NCBI GenBank assembly: GCA_003021785.1
Contig: PXQU01000013.1
Span: 292,314 to 356,313, forward strand
Length of the DNA: 64,000 nt
Direction of reading: 5' to 3'
DNA from: Halobacteriales archaeon QH_7_65_31
Lineage (GTDB): Archaea; Halobacteriota; Halobacteria; Halobacteriales; Haloarculaceae
Shown: piece after piece, positions 26,226 to 33,681 of the stretch
Numbering within the stretch: position 1 is the stretch's first letter
How the letters are laid out: every line of letters begins with the position of its first letter
Notes under the pieces: generated by a model
Told to the model about the DNA's origin: nothing
The model's input: only the letters and a program-made list of their open reading frames with translations
Database searches by the model: none
Translations under genes and position numbers: made by a program

Positions 26226-26465
26226 ATGACGAAAGTGAACGCCCACGAGCTTCAAACGAACGAGACCGACGACCGAGGTCGAATGTACCTCGGAACGGAG
26301 TACGCGAACAAGCGCGTGACCGTCGCCGTCGTCGAAGTCGAGTCCGACCGCCCCGACGAGGACGAGCTGGCTGCCGCGTACCGCGAGGCTTCCGAGAGCG
26401 CCGACCGTCTCGCTGCGGAGTGGACCGGAGCATCCGACGAGGCGTGGAACGGACTCGATGGATGA
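26226..26465 (+). CDS. putative antitoxin of MazF-like partner
   Basis: A 79-aa protein. MTKVNAHELQTNETDDRGRM followed by YLGTEYANKRVTVAVVEVE looks like a short swapped-hairpin/beta-rich DNA-binding half, as in many MazE-like antitoxins. The acidic, helical C-terminus (EDELAAAYREASESADRLAA) is the expected toxin-wrapping tail. The identification depends mainly on its position: it overlaps the MazF-like gene by ATGA and has its own TATA region. Without the partner it would be an orphan. Confidence 0.6.
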   Translation: MTKVNAHELQTNETDDRGRMYLGTEYANKRVTVAVVEVESDRPDEDELAAAYREASESADRLAAEWTGASDEAWNGLDG

Positions 26466-26815
26466 GCGATGAGACCGAGATCCGACGCGGCGACGTCGTA
26501 ATCGTTCGGCTCGACCCCGCCGAAGGCCACGAGATGAAAAAGACCCGGCCTGCGGTGGTTGTGCAAAACGACGTCGGAAATCGCAACGCCGGTACGACCG
26601 TCGTCGCCCCGGCGACGGGTACGCATCGGGGCTATCCGTTCGAGGTGCTGGTCGAAGCGGACGGGTCACCGTTCGAGCAAGACTCCTCAGTTCGGCTCGA
26701 TCAGGTCCGTGTCGTCTCGATCGAAACGCGGATTCACTCGGTCGTCGGGAGTCTGAGAGAGTCGGTCATGGCCGAGGTGGACGAAGCGCTGAAACTGAGT
26801 CTCGGGCTGGACTGA
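26462..26815 (+). CDS. PemK/MazF-family mRNA interferase
   Basis: A 117-aa protein. IRRGDVVIVRLDPAEGHEMK, KTRPAVVVQNDVGNRNAGTT and VVAPATGT carry the SH3-like PemK/MazF core, with the conserved R-P-x-V-V-V, N and T residues. FEQDSSVRLDQVRVVSIETR is the C-terminal catalytic/stability block. Members cleave RNA at short sequences; here the target is unknown. ATG at 26462 overlaps the antitoxin stop. This is the first of two toxin-antitoxin modules in about 1.5 kb. Confidence 0.85.
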   Translation: MSDETEIRRGDVVIVRLDPAEGHEMKKTRPAVVVQNDVGNRNAGTTVVAPATGTHRGYPFEVLVEADGSPFEQDSSVRLDQVRVVSIETRIHSVVGSLRESVMAEVDEALKLSLGLD

Positions 26816-27070
26816 GTCACCGATCGTTCGACTGCTCGTCGGTCCTGACCGGACGCGTCGAACGCCACAGACGGATGGTCGGATCACTGGTCGAGGGGAG
26901 TTCGTACGACCCATCCGGAGCTGCTACCGACTCCCCCGCTGTTCCACCTTGTTCAGGCCTCTGACTGACGTTACAGGTTCGTCTACTCTGCCGCATTCTG
27001 TTTGAACGATTGTGCTTGACGTTGCCGCGGCTCGCAAACGGATTCGACTGACTACTCGAAAGTTCTTATT
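26816..27070. other. intergenic region with first copy of att-like repeat
   Basis: No gene is credible here. The stretch holds the left 33-bp repeat (26924-26956) and an AT-richer segment (26960-27070) running into the RHH-module promoter. Confidence 0.5.
26924..26956 (-). repeat. 33-bp direct repeat, copy 1 (duplicated 3' end of chorismate mutase gene)
   Basis: 31 of 33 bases match 27776-27808 in the same orientation. Read on the minus strand it encodes LNKVEQRGSR then TAG, against LNKVEQRESR then TAG at the real end of the chorismate mutase gene. It looks like a displaced gene end left by an insertion. The two copies enclose the RHH-RelE module, with no integrase between them. Confidence 0.8.
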
Positions 27071-27088
27071 GTAGTACGTACGTACTAC
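27071..27088. promoter_or_regulatory. 18-bp perfect palindrome, probable RHH operator
   Basis: GTAGTACGTACGTACTAC is fully self-complementary and ends 5 nt before the start codon of the ribbon-helix-helix gene. RHH antitoxins typically bind such symmetric sites and repress their own operon. A candidate TATA (TTCTTAT) at 27063-27069 borders it directly. Confidence 0.7.
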
Positions 27089-27093
27089 AGCGT

Positions 27094-27366
27094 ATGGCTC
27101 AGTCCGACGCCGCCGCTGATGGGAACGACGAAAAGGTGAATCTCCGGCTTCCGAAGGGTTTTCTCGCGGACTTGGACGAACAGTGGCAAGAGCAGGGATA
27201 CAACTCGCGCTCGGAGTTCATGCGTGAAGCCCTGCGTGACGCGGTGTACGGGACGCGGCTCTCGAAGCGCGCGCTCGAAGACCTGCTGGAGAGCGAACGA
27301 CAGTTCGACGAAGGCGAGACGGTGAGCGCGGAGGAAGCCCGTGAACGGTTCGGTACTGATGAGTGA
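27094..27366 (+). CDS. ribbon-helix-helix antitoxin
   Basis: A 90-aa protein. EKVNLRLPKGFLADLDEQWQ then GYNSRSEFMREALRDAV has the strand-helix-helix of an RHH domain (residues about 15-50), with the N/S/R turn typical of CopG/ParD-like antitoxins. The C-terminal 35 residues are acidic and helical, consistent with toxin binding. An 18-bp palindrome sits directly upstream. The reading frame overlaps the following RelE-like gene by 8 nt, so the two are translated together. Confidence 0.8.
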   Translation: MAQSDAAADGNDEKVNLRLPKGFLADLDEQWQEQGYNSRSEFMREALRDAVYGTRLSKRALEDLLESERQFDEGETVSAEEARERFGTDE

Positions 27367-27646
27367 CAGTGACGAGTGGACGTGGGAACTCTCGGAGCGA
27401 GCTGCGGATGGTCTCGAAGCCCTTGACGCCGAGACGCAACAGCGAGCCCTTGACAAACTCGACGACGTGGTGTCGGACGAGTTCCGCGATCCACCGGACT
27501 TCGCCAAGCCGTTAACCGGCACGAAGCCGTGGCAGTCGTTACGAATCGGTGACTATCGGGCTATCGTACGGTTCGACCGTGAACGGCAGGTGATGCAGGT
27601 CGGCGCAGTTGGCCATCGGTCGTCCATCTACGACGAGTTCCCCTAA
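27359..27646 (+). CDS. RelE/ParE-family toxin
   Basis: A 95-aa protein. WTWELSERAADGLEALDAET, QQRALDKLDDVV, the FAKPLTGTKPWQSLRIGDYR core and AIVRFDRERQVMQVGAVGHR, ending SSIYDEF, are the RelE/ParE fold, including the conserved R/D/Y of the GDYR motif and the C-terminal VGHRxxIY. Members cut mRNA on the ribosome or poison gyrase; which applies cannot be told here. The start at 27359 (MSDSDEW) overlaps the antitoxin end by 8 nt. The module lies inside the 33-bp direct repeats. Confidence 0.85.
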   Translation: MSDSDEWTWELSERAADGLEALDAETQQRALDKLDDVVSDEFRDPPDFAKPLTGTKPWQSLRIGDYRAIVRFDRERQVMQVGAVGHRSSIYDEFP

Positions 27647-27775
27647 TCGTGCGTCAGGGCCACCCGAATCTGGAACTGTAGCGTCGTCTATCCACCGGAA
27701 ATTGTGGGAACAGCTAAGCGAAGAGAATATCGCAAGGAAACGGGCGATATACGGGTTGAATCCCACGTTTTCGGC
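27647..27775. other. AT-richer intergenic tail of the RelE islet
   Basis: 129 bp without a credible gene and poorer in GC than its neighbours. It lies between the RelE stop and the right 33-bp repeat at the end of the chorismate mutase gene, so it belongs to the probable insert. Confidence 0.4.
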
Positions 27776-27808
27776 CTATCGACTCTCCCGCTGTTCCACC
27801 TTGTTCAG
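27776..27808 (-). repeat. 33-bp direct repeat, copy 2 (in-frame 3' end of chorismate mutase gene)
   Basis: This copy forms the last ten codons plus TAG of the chorismate mutase gene. It begins exactly at the stop codon and matches 26924-26956 in 31 of 33 positions. The mismatches are at 27779 and 27786. An element integrating here would regenerate the gene end, as many archaeal integrases do at conserved gene ends. Confidence 0.8.
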
Positions 27809-28096
27809 CTCGATGAGCAGTCGGAACACCGCCTTCACCAGATTCGAGTCTACGTCGAACTGCTCGGCGTTCTCGCCGGCGCGTTCCATCACCGCCTGCT
27901 CCTGTGACTCGTCGGTCGTCGGAATGTCGCTCTCGCGTTTGACCGCGGCGATCGACTCCGCGACGTAGGTCCGCTGTGCGATGAGCTGGACGATCTCGTG
28001 GTCGATACTGCGAATCTCCTCGCGAAGCTCCGCCAGCTCCATCTCCTCGACGTTCACCGTCGCTGTGCTCCCGCCGTCTGTGTTGTCGTCAGCCAT
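27776..28096 (-). CDS. chorismate mutase (AroQ type)
   Basis: A 106-aa all-helical protein. ELAELREEIRSIDHEIVQLI, AQRTYVAESIAAVKRESDIP and LVKAVFRLLIELNKVEQR match the AroQ fold, with catalytic arginine/lysine positions (R in LREEI, R in AQRTYV, K in AVKRE) and a terminal glutamine region. It converts chorismate to prephenate, which TyrA (21900) oxidises. The start at 28096 is preferred; it overlaps the end of the shikimate kinase gene by 43 nt, unusually long. Its last ten codons are the duplicated repeat described separately. Confidence 0.85.
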   Translation of the reverse strand: MADDNTDGGSTATVNVEEMELAELREEIRSIDHEIVQLIAQRTYVAESIAAVKRESDIPTTDESQEQAVMERAGENAEQFDVDSNLVKAVFRLLIELNKVEQRESR

Positions 28097-28899
28097 GTTG
28101 TTCCCTCGTACGTCCGCCACGCCTCCCGCGTTCGCTCCATCTGCTCGCGCGTCCCGATCGCGACGTAGCTCGGCCCGGTCCCCGACAGCGAGACGCCCCG
28201 CGCGTCCGGGAGCGCAGCGAGCATCGGCTCCGTGTCGAAGCCGAGCGCGCTACAGTAGGCGAACCCGTTGACCGTCATCGCCTCGCCGTAGCGTGCGTCG
28301 AGCGCCAGCTCTTCGACCAGCTCGGCGGTTCCCGCGATCCGTTCACACCGGTTCACGTCTGCGTCCGCGGAGTAGGCGCGCTCGTCGGGGGTGAACACGG
28401 CGACGTGCCACGTCGGCTCCTCGCGGGCGAGCAGCTCGTCGCTCGTGTTATCGGTCACCGTGACGCCGCCGAGCATCGAGGCGCTGGCGTCGTCGAACGC
28501 CCCCGTCACCGTGACGCCCGCCTCGCGGGCGGCTCGCACGCCGAGTCTGCAGGCCTCCTCGCGGCTCATCTCCGCGTCGAGTGCATCGAGCGTGGCGAGC
28601 ACGGTCGCGTTGGCCGCCGCGGACGACGACTTCAGCCCGCCGGCCATCGGAACCGCCGTCTTCGTGCGGACGTGCCCGCCGACGTCGCGGTCGTGCTCGT
28701 GCGCGACCGTCTCGACACACGTCTCGATGAGTGTCGTATCAGCGTCGGGGGCGTCGGCCACCGTCCCGGTCACGTCACCCGACCCGTCAAGGTCCACCGT
28801 CGCGCGGACGTACTCGTCGATGGCGAACGCGCTGCCGTGGCCGGTGGCGAGCGCGTTGAGAACCGTCCCCGCGGCGGGTGCGCGTGCGGTGGCTCGCAT
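28054..28899 (-). CDS. aroK: archaeal shikimate kinase (GHMP family)
   Basis: A 281-aa kinase phosphorylating shikimate with ATP. It is the archaeal GHMP type, unrelated to bacterial AroK: AVPMAGGLKSSSAAANATVL is the GHMP phosphate-binding loop, and GVSLSGTGPSYVAIG is motif 3. The start at 28899 (MRATARAPAAGTVLNALATG) is the usual family start; a further ATG upstream adds seven residues. The 3' end overlaps the chorismate mutase gene, with which it should be co-transcribed. Together with aroA and aroC it completes the late shikimate steps in this window. Confidence 0.92.
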   Translation of the reverse strand: MRATARAPAAGTVLNALATGHGSAFAIDEYVRATVDLDGSGDVTGTVADAPDADTTLIETCVETVAHEHDRDVGGHVRTKTAVPMAGGLKSSSAAANATVLATLDALDAEMSREEACRLGVRAAREAGVTVTGAFDDASASMLGGVTVTDNTSDELLAREEPTWHVAVFTPDERAYSADADVNRCERIAGTAELVEELALDARYGEAMTVNGFAYCSALGFDTEPMLAALPDARGVSLSGTGPSYVAIGTREQMERTREAWRTYEGTTWLTTTQTAGAQRR

Positions 28900-29000
28900 T
28901 GTTCGAAGGAGTCCGGGCACGAGTAAAGCCGTGACGGTCAGGACAGCGTGCGCGGCGTCGACGACGGACGACTTTTCAGCCGGCCCGTCAAAGCGCGGGT

Positions 29001-29429
29001 ATGAGCTTCCGTAGCGATATCGCTCCCGAACTCATCGACATCTCGCTGGAGCCGGAGGGCGTCGAGGTCACCTACGCCGACGGCCGGAGCGTCTTCTATC
29101 ACGGCATCCCGACGGCGGCCGACGAGCGCGTCACCACCGCACCCGGAAAGGACGTCCACGTGCTCGTCACCGACCCGAGCGAGGAGGAGGGCGTGATGAT
29201 GTACGTGAACGACCGCGCGACCGACGACGAGATACTCCGATCGACTGGCGTGGGGCGGGTTCTCATCGACCGCGACGAGACGGAGTCCATCTTCCCGGGG
29301 GTCGAGGCGACCAACGCCGGCCACCGGATCGAGATCGTGGCGGACCCCGAAACCGCCCGTGGTCGGGTCTTCGTCTTCGCCGAGGACGAGCTGGGCGAGG
29401 AGAGCTACGAGATCGTCGGGGGGAGCTGA
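29001..29429 (+). CDS. conserved haloarchaeal protein (DUF5796-like)
   Basis: A 142-aa very acidic protein (MSFRSDIAPELIDISLEPEG, VTYADGRSVFYHGIP, GVGRVLIDRDETESIFPG). No motif beyond a beta-rich pattern is visible; I recall DUF5796 for such proteins but did not search. It starts a two-gene unit: its TGA overlaps the ATG of the next gene by one base. It is divergent from aroK. Confidence 0.6.
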   Translation: MSFRSDIAPELIDISLEPEGVEVTYADGRSVFYHGIPTAADERVTTAPGKDVHVLVTDPSEEEGVMMYVNDRATDDEILRSTGVGRVLIDRDETESIFPGVEATNAGHRIEIVADPETARGRVFVFAEDELGEESYEIVGGS

Positions 29430-29668
29430 TGCCGCTTCGAGAGCCGTGGGCCGACCTGACGCGTTCGACGATCGGGAGCGCGCCCGACCGCTACGGCGTC
29501 GTCGAGTTCGCGATCGACGGCGAGATCGAGGCGATCGAGTCCGGGGTGGTCCGTGACGTGCTGAAGGAGGCACTCGCCTACGAGGGATACGAGGAGGTCC
29601 GCTGGACGGTGGCCGACCACCGCGATCACGCCGACCGACTCGCCCGCGAACACCGCGAACGGCTGTGA
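29429..29668 (+). CDS. small conserved haloarchaeal protein, unknown function
   Basis: A 79-aa protein (MPLREPWADLTRSTIGSAPD, RYGVVEFAIDGEIEAIESGV). Residues 20-60 read like a small alpha/beta unit with helix VRDVLKEALAYEGYEEVRWT. There is no catalytic motif. It is translationally coupled to the preceding protein (TGATG) and lies 52 nt before the CDC48 gene. I do not recognise a named family with certainty. Confidence 0.55.
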   Translation: MPLREPWADLTRSTIGSAPDRYGVVEFAIDGEIEAIESGVVRDVLKEALAYEGYEEVRWTVADHRDHADRLAREHRERL

Positions 29669-29720
29669 CGACCGGCCCGGTGACCGGGGGATTGAAACTC
29701 GCTCCAGCCCTCCCGCACGT

Positions 29721-31847
29721 ATGACCGGTATGACCGACGAGACGGTGCGGCTCCCGGTGGCCGCCGCGGAGAAGCGCGAGGCGGGCCGCGGTGTCGCCCG
29801 ACTCCCGGAGCCGGCGCGGGCCCGACTGGGTGTTCTCTCGGGCGATACGATCGTCATCGACGGAGACCGACAGGCCGTCGTGAAGGTGTGGCCCGGCACG
29901 GAGACCGACGTGGTCAAGATCGATGCCGACACGCGGGCGAACGCCGGCGTCACCGTCGGCGACGAGGTGACGATCCGCCGGATCGCCGTCAGCGACGCCA
30001 GCCGAGTCGCGCTTGGCATCACCGGTTCGATCCCCGGCAACGCCGAGAAACTACTCAAACGCGCCCTGCTCGATCGCCCGCTCCGGGCGGGTGACACGGT
30101 CCATCTCGACACGGCCGACATCGAGGCACAGGTCACCGCCACCGACCCCGACGGCGTCGTGATGGTGACCGACACCACCAGCCTCTCCCTGCAGGGTGAG
30201 ACGACGGTCACAGCCACCGAGGACAGCGCCGATACCGAGATACCGGTTCAGGAGGAAGCGACCGAGTCCACGGCGACCGCGTCGGGCGTCACCTACGAGA
30301 ATATCGGCGGCTTAGACGACGAGCTGGAGCTCGTTCGCGAGATGGTGGAGCTTCCGCTCTCGGAGCCGGAGCTGTTCCACGAGGTCGGGATCGATCCACC
30401 GCGAGGCGTCCTGCTTCACGGCCCACCGGGGACGGGGAAGACGCTCATCGCCCGCGCCGTCGCGAACGAGGTGAACGCCAGCTTCCGTGTCATCAACGGG
30501 CCGGAGATCGTCTCCAAGTACAAGGGCGACAGCGAGGAGCGGCTCCGGTCGATGTTCGAGGAGGCCGAAGAGAACCAGCCGGCCATCGTCTTCATCGACG
30601 AGCTCGACGCGATCGGCGGGGAGCGCGACGAGGAGAGCGACATGGAGAACCGGCTGGTCGCACAGCTTCTGACCCTGCTCGACGGGCTGGAGTCGCGGGG
30701 ACAGATCATCGTCATCGGCGCGACGAACCGCGTCGACGCCATCGATCCGGCGCTCCGCCGAGGCGGGCGATTCGACCGCGAGATCGAGATCGGCGCACCG
30801 GACGAGACGGGTCGCCGCGAGATCCTCGACGTGCACACGCGGGAGATGACGCTGGCCGAGGACGTGGATCTCGACCGGCTCGCGGCCCGGACGCACGGCT
30901 TCGTCGGCGCGGACGTGAAGACGCTCACACAGGAGGCGGCGATGGCCGCGCTACGCGACCGCGAGAACCGCACGACGCTTTCGGTGACGCGTGATGATTT
31001 CGCCACCGCGACGGCGGCGGTCGATCCGTCGGCGATGCGCGAGTACGTCACCGAGACGCCGACCGTCGATTTCGATGACGTCGGTGGGCTGGAGGACGCC
31101 AAAGCCACCCTCCGCGAGGCGGTCGAGTGGCCCGTCCAGTACGCACCACTGTTCGAGGCGGCCGACACCGAGCCGGCCTCCGGCGTCCTGCTGTACGGGC
31201 CGCCGGGCACGGGAAAGACGCTCCTCGCTCGCGCGCTCGCGGGCGAGACGGCGGTGAACTTCATCCGCGTCGCCGGGCCGGAGCTGCTGGACCGCTACGT
31301 CGGCGAGTCGGAGAAGGCCGTCCGCGAGGTGTTCGATCGCGCGCGACAGGCCGCCCCAGCGATCATCTTCCTCGACGAGATCGACGCGCTGGCCGGGACG
31401 CGCGACAGCGGCGACTCGGAGGTGACCGAACGCGTCGTCTCACAGCTGCTGACCGAGATGGACAACGCGGCGTCGAACCCGCGACTCGCCGTGCTCGCGG
31501 CGACGAACCGAGAGGGGGTACTCGACGATGCGTTACTGCGACCCGGGCGACTGGAGACCCACGTCGAGGTCCCGACGCCGGACGAGGCGGGGAGACGCGC
31601 GATTCTCGACGTACACACCGCCGACAAGCCCCTCGCCGAGGGCGTCGATCTCGACAGGCTGGCGACGAGCACCGCCGGCTTCTCCGGAGCAGAGCTAGCC
31701 TCACTCGTCCGTGAGGCGTCGATGGACGCGATCCGTGCCGTCGCCGACGGTCGTTCGCCCGAGGAGGCGAACGAACACACCGACGACGTGGTGTTGACCG
31801 CCGACGGGTTCGAACACGCCCTGTCGCGGGTGTCGACCGGCGAGTAG
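29721..31847 (+). CDS. cdc48: CDC48/VCP-type AAA+ ATPase
   Basis: A 708-aa two-ring AAA ATPase. Residues 1-90 and 91-175 are the CDC48 N-domain double-psi barrel and its second half. D1 has Walker A GPPGTGKT near 234 and Walker B IVFIDELDAIGG. D2 has Walker A near 493 and IIFLDEIDALAG, with arginine fingers (ALRRGGRFDREIEIG and DALLRPGRLETHVEV). These proteins unfold or segregate proteins, often for the archaeal proteasome. The C-terminus stops soon after the D2 helical domain (HALSRVSTGE) and does not show the hydrophobic-Tyr-X tail of proteasome-docking forms. Confidence 0.95.
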   Translation: MTGMTDETVRLPVAAAEKREAGRGVARLPEPARARLGVLSGDTIVIDGDRQAVVKVWPGTETDVVKIDADTRANAGVTVGDEVTIRRIAVSDASRVALGITGSIPGNAEKLLKRALLDRPLRAGDTVHLDTADIEAQVTATDPDGVVMVTDTTSLSLQGETTVTATEDSADTEIPVQEEATESTATASGVTYENIGGLDDELELVREMVELPLSEPELFHEVGIDPPRGVLLHGPPGTGKTLIARAVANEVNASFRVINGPEIVSKYKGDSEERLRSMFEEAEENQPAIVFIDELDAIGGERDEESDMENRLVAQLLTLLDGLESRGQIIVIGATNRVDAIDPALRRGGRFDREIEIGAPDETGRREILDVHTREMTLAEDVDLDRLAARTHGFVGADVKTLTQEAAMAALRDRENRTTLSVTRDDFATATAAVDPSAMREYVTETPTVDFDDVGGLEDAKATLREAVEWPVQYAPLFEAADTEPASGVLLYGPPGTGKTLLARALAGETAVNFIRVAGPELLDRYVGESEKAVREVFDRARQAAPAIIFLDEIDALAGTRDSGDSEVTERVVSQLLTEMDNAASNPRLAVLAATNREGVLDDALLRPGRLETHVEVPTPDEAGRRAILDVHTADKPLAEGVDLDRLATSTAGFSGAELASLVREASMDAIRAVADGRSPEEANEHTDDVVLTADGFEHALSRVSTGE

Positions 31848-31891
31848 TCGGCGTCGTATGGTTTATTGACGGCGCTGTCGAATCACGGCGT

Positions 31892-32422
31892 ATGGTCCAG
31901 TGTGAGATGTGCGGCAGTCAGGTCGCCAACCCGACGACGGTGAAGATCGAAGGCGCGGAACTCGACGTCTGCAGCGACTGCACCGAGTTCGGGACGGAGG
32001 TCCGCCAGCAGTCCGGCTCGTCGGCGTCGACCAAGTACTCGACCTCGTCGTCCGACTCGTCTGCATCGTCGTCCAGCTCCTCGGGAGCGGGTGGCGCTAC
32101 CGGAGATTCGAGTCGCCGCCGCGATATGTTCGACACAATGGACCAGATCGTCACGGACTACGACGATCGCATCCGTAACGCCCGCGAATCGCTCGGTATC
32201 GCACAGGAGGAGCTCGCCGACACGCTCAACGAGAAGGCGAGCGTCATCCGCAAGCTCGAACGCGGGGACATCATGCCGACCGACGACGTGCAGGAGAAGC
32301 TGGAGTCGAAGCTCGATGTCTCGCTCACTGAGGGCAGCGGCGGGGACGAAGAGTACGAGTTCGAGGGCGGCTCCTCGACGGGGTCGTACACCCTCGGTGA
32401 CGTCGTCGAGCGGAAGGACTGA
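31892..32422 (+). CDS. multiprotein bridging factor aMBF1
   Basis: A 176-aa protein. N-terminal zinc ribbon: C4/C7 (QCEMCG) and C27/C30 (CSDC). A serine-rich, low-complexity linker (about residues 40-72, largely S/T/G) leads to an XRE-type HTH (NARESLGIAQEELADTLNEK, VIRKLERGDIMPTDDVQEKL). This is the archaeal MBF1 arrangement, which links transcription or translation machinery; aMBF1 has been found on 30S subunits in other archaea. The long Ser linker is a haloarchaeal feature. The stop overlaps the next ATG by one base. Confidence 0.9.
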   Translation: MVQCEMCGSQVANPTTVKIEGAELDVCSDCTEFGTEVRQQSGSSASTKYSTSSSDSSASSSSSSGAGGATGDSSRRRDMFDTMDQIVTDYDDRIRNARESLGIAQEELADTLNEKASVIRKLERGDIMPTDDVQEKLESKLDVSLTEGSGGDEEYEFEGGSSTGSYTLGDVVERKD

Positions 32423-33147
32423 TGCAGCTTCGACTGGTCCGTCACGCCACGATCGAGCTCGATGTGGACGGGACACGGTTCCTGATCGATCCGATGCTCG
32501 ATCCCGAAGCTGCACGGCAGCCGATACCGAACACGCCGACTGACGACCGGAACCCGACCGCCCCGCTTCCCGAGATCGACATCGACGCCGTCGACGCCGT
32601 CGTCGTCACCCATCTCCACGAGGATCACCTCGACGAGACGGCCCGCGAGCGGCTCCCCGCCGACGTACCGGTTATCTGTCAGCCCGCGGATGCGGACGAT
32701 CTGCGAGCGACGTTCGATGACGTGCGTCCGGTCTCCGGACTGGTCGAGTTCGACGGGGTGACGGTCGCCGCCACGCCCGCACGCCACGGGACGGGCGATC
32801 TCGCGACGCAGATGGGCCCGGCCACGGGCTTCGTCTTCGACGGGGTCGAGACGACGTACGTCGCCGGCGACACCGTCTGGTACGGCCCGGTTGCGGACAC
32901 CATCGCTCAACACAACCCTGACACCGTCGTCGTCAACGCCGGCGAGGCCCAGTTCGTCGAGGGCGACCCGATCACGATGTCGCGTGCGGGTGTCGCTGCC
33001 GTCGCCGATACCACGGACGGCGAGGTCGTCGCCGTCCACATGGGGAGTATCAACCACTGTCTCTGCACGCGTGCGGATCTCCGCGAGTATCTCGACAACG
33101 AGGGCGTCGAGAACGTCACGATTCCCGACGACGGTCAGCGGCTCTGA
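32422..33147 (+). CDS. UlaG-like MBL-fold metal-dependent hydrolase
   Basis: A 241-aa metallo-beta-lactamase-fold protein. THLHEDHLDE (HxHxDH near residue 57) and the later H (ARHGTG), D (VAGDTVWYG) and H (VAVHMGSINHCL) ligands define a YtnP/UlaG-type hydrolase. UlaG relatives are lactonases; the substrate here is unknown. The first strand MQLRLVRHATIELDVDGTRF reaches the initiator directly. It is translationally coupled to aMBF1 (TGATG), an association that has no evident reason. Confidence 0.75.
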   Translation: MQLRLVRHATIELDVDGTRFLIDPMLDPEAARQPIPNTPTDDRNPTAPLPEIDIDAVDAVVVTHLHEDHLDETARERLPADVPVICQPADADDLRATFDDVRPVSGLVEFDGVTVAATPARHGTGDLATQMGPATGFVFDGVETTYVAGDTVWYGPVADTIAQHNPDTVVVNAGEAQFVEGDPITMSRAGVAAVADTTDGEVVAVHMGSINHCLCTRADLREYLDNEGVENVTIPDDGQRL

Positions 33148-33168
33148 GTCGCGTTCTCCTCCTCCGAT

Positions 33169-33681
33169 TTACGCCGGATCGAGTAGCGAACGAGCCCGTT
33201 GGACGTAGCTGTTCGCCTCCCAGCTTCGGGCGGCACTGATCTCGTCGAGAACGGTACGCGCGTCCTCGGTCGTCAGCCGTCCCTTTCGGACGAGCACGGA
33301 CAGCAGCGTCGGCGTCGTCACGAGCCGCGTGTTCCGGAGCGAGGCGTGGATGAGTCCGAGTCGAGTGAATTCGTCACAGAGGAGTAGCTCCGCCTCCTCG
33401 GTGTTCGCGAGTGTCACGGCGGCGTTCTCACCGTCGTCGAGCGGAAAGTCGGTATCGAGGACGACCGCCTGAGTCGCGTACGCTGTGCGGCGGTCTAAGA
33501 CGACGGACGCCGCACGACCGTGCGCGTCGTCGTACGACGCGATCACTTCGAGTTCGGCGACGACCGCCTCGGGGACGAGGACCTCGTAGCCGTCGAGACA
33601 GTGCGAGAGCGGACTCCGGTTCGGCTCCGAGACGGTTCCGAGACTCACCAGTGCGGACGTGTCGGCGACCAGCGTCGCCAT
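33169..33681 (-). CDS. PIN-domain ribonuclease, putative toxin
   Basis: A 170-aa protein with the PIN-fold acidic residues: D7 (VADTSALVSLG), E43 (VVAELEV), D82/E85 (LDDGENAAVTLA) and D103 (LLCDE). The family resembles DUF3368/VapC-like PIN proteins, which cleave RNA. It begins immediately after the stop of the ribbon-helix-helix gene (TAG then ATG), so toxin follows antitoxin, as in VapBC. RNA target unknown. It is longer than a typical VapC (about 130 aa) because of the helical C-terminus (LTTEDARTVLDEISAARSWE). Confidence 0.75.
   Translation of the reverse strand: MATLVADTSALVSLGTVSEPNRSPLSHCLDGYEVLVPEAVVAELEVIASYDDAHGRAASVVLDRRTAYATQAVVLDTDFPLDDGENAAVTLANTEEAELLLCDEFTRLGLIHASLRNTRLVTTPTLLSVLVRKGRLTTEDARTVLDEISAARSWEANSYVQRARSLLDPA

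Noticed and set aside
26150..26815. Similar sequence at the PAS-gene end and the MazF-gene end (GGCT-GACTGAGT)
   Set aside because: Only about 12 of 15 bases agree around two stop codons. This is too little to claim a target duplication around MazEF.
29721..31847. Proteasomal ATPase PAN instead of CDC48
   Set aside because: Two AAA rings with a double-psi-barrel N-domain are present. PAN has one ring and an N-terminal coiled coil.
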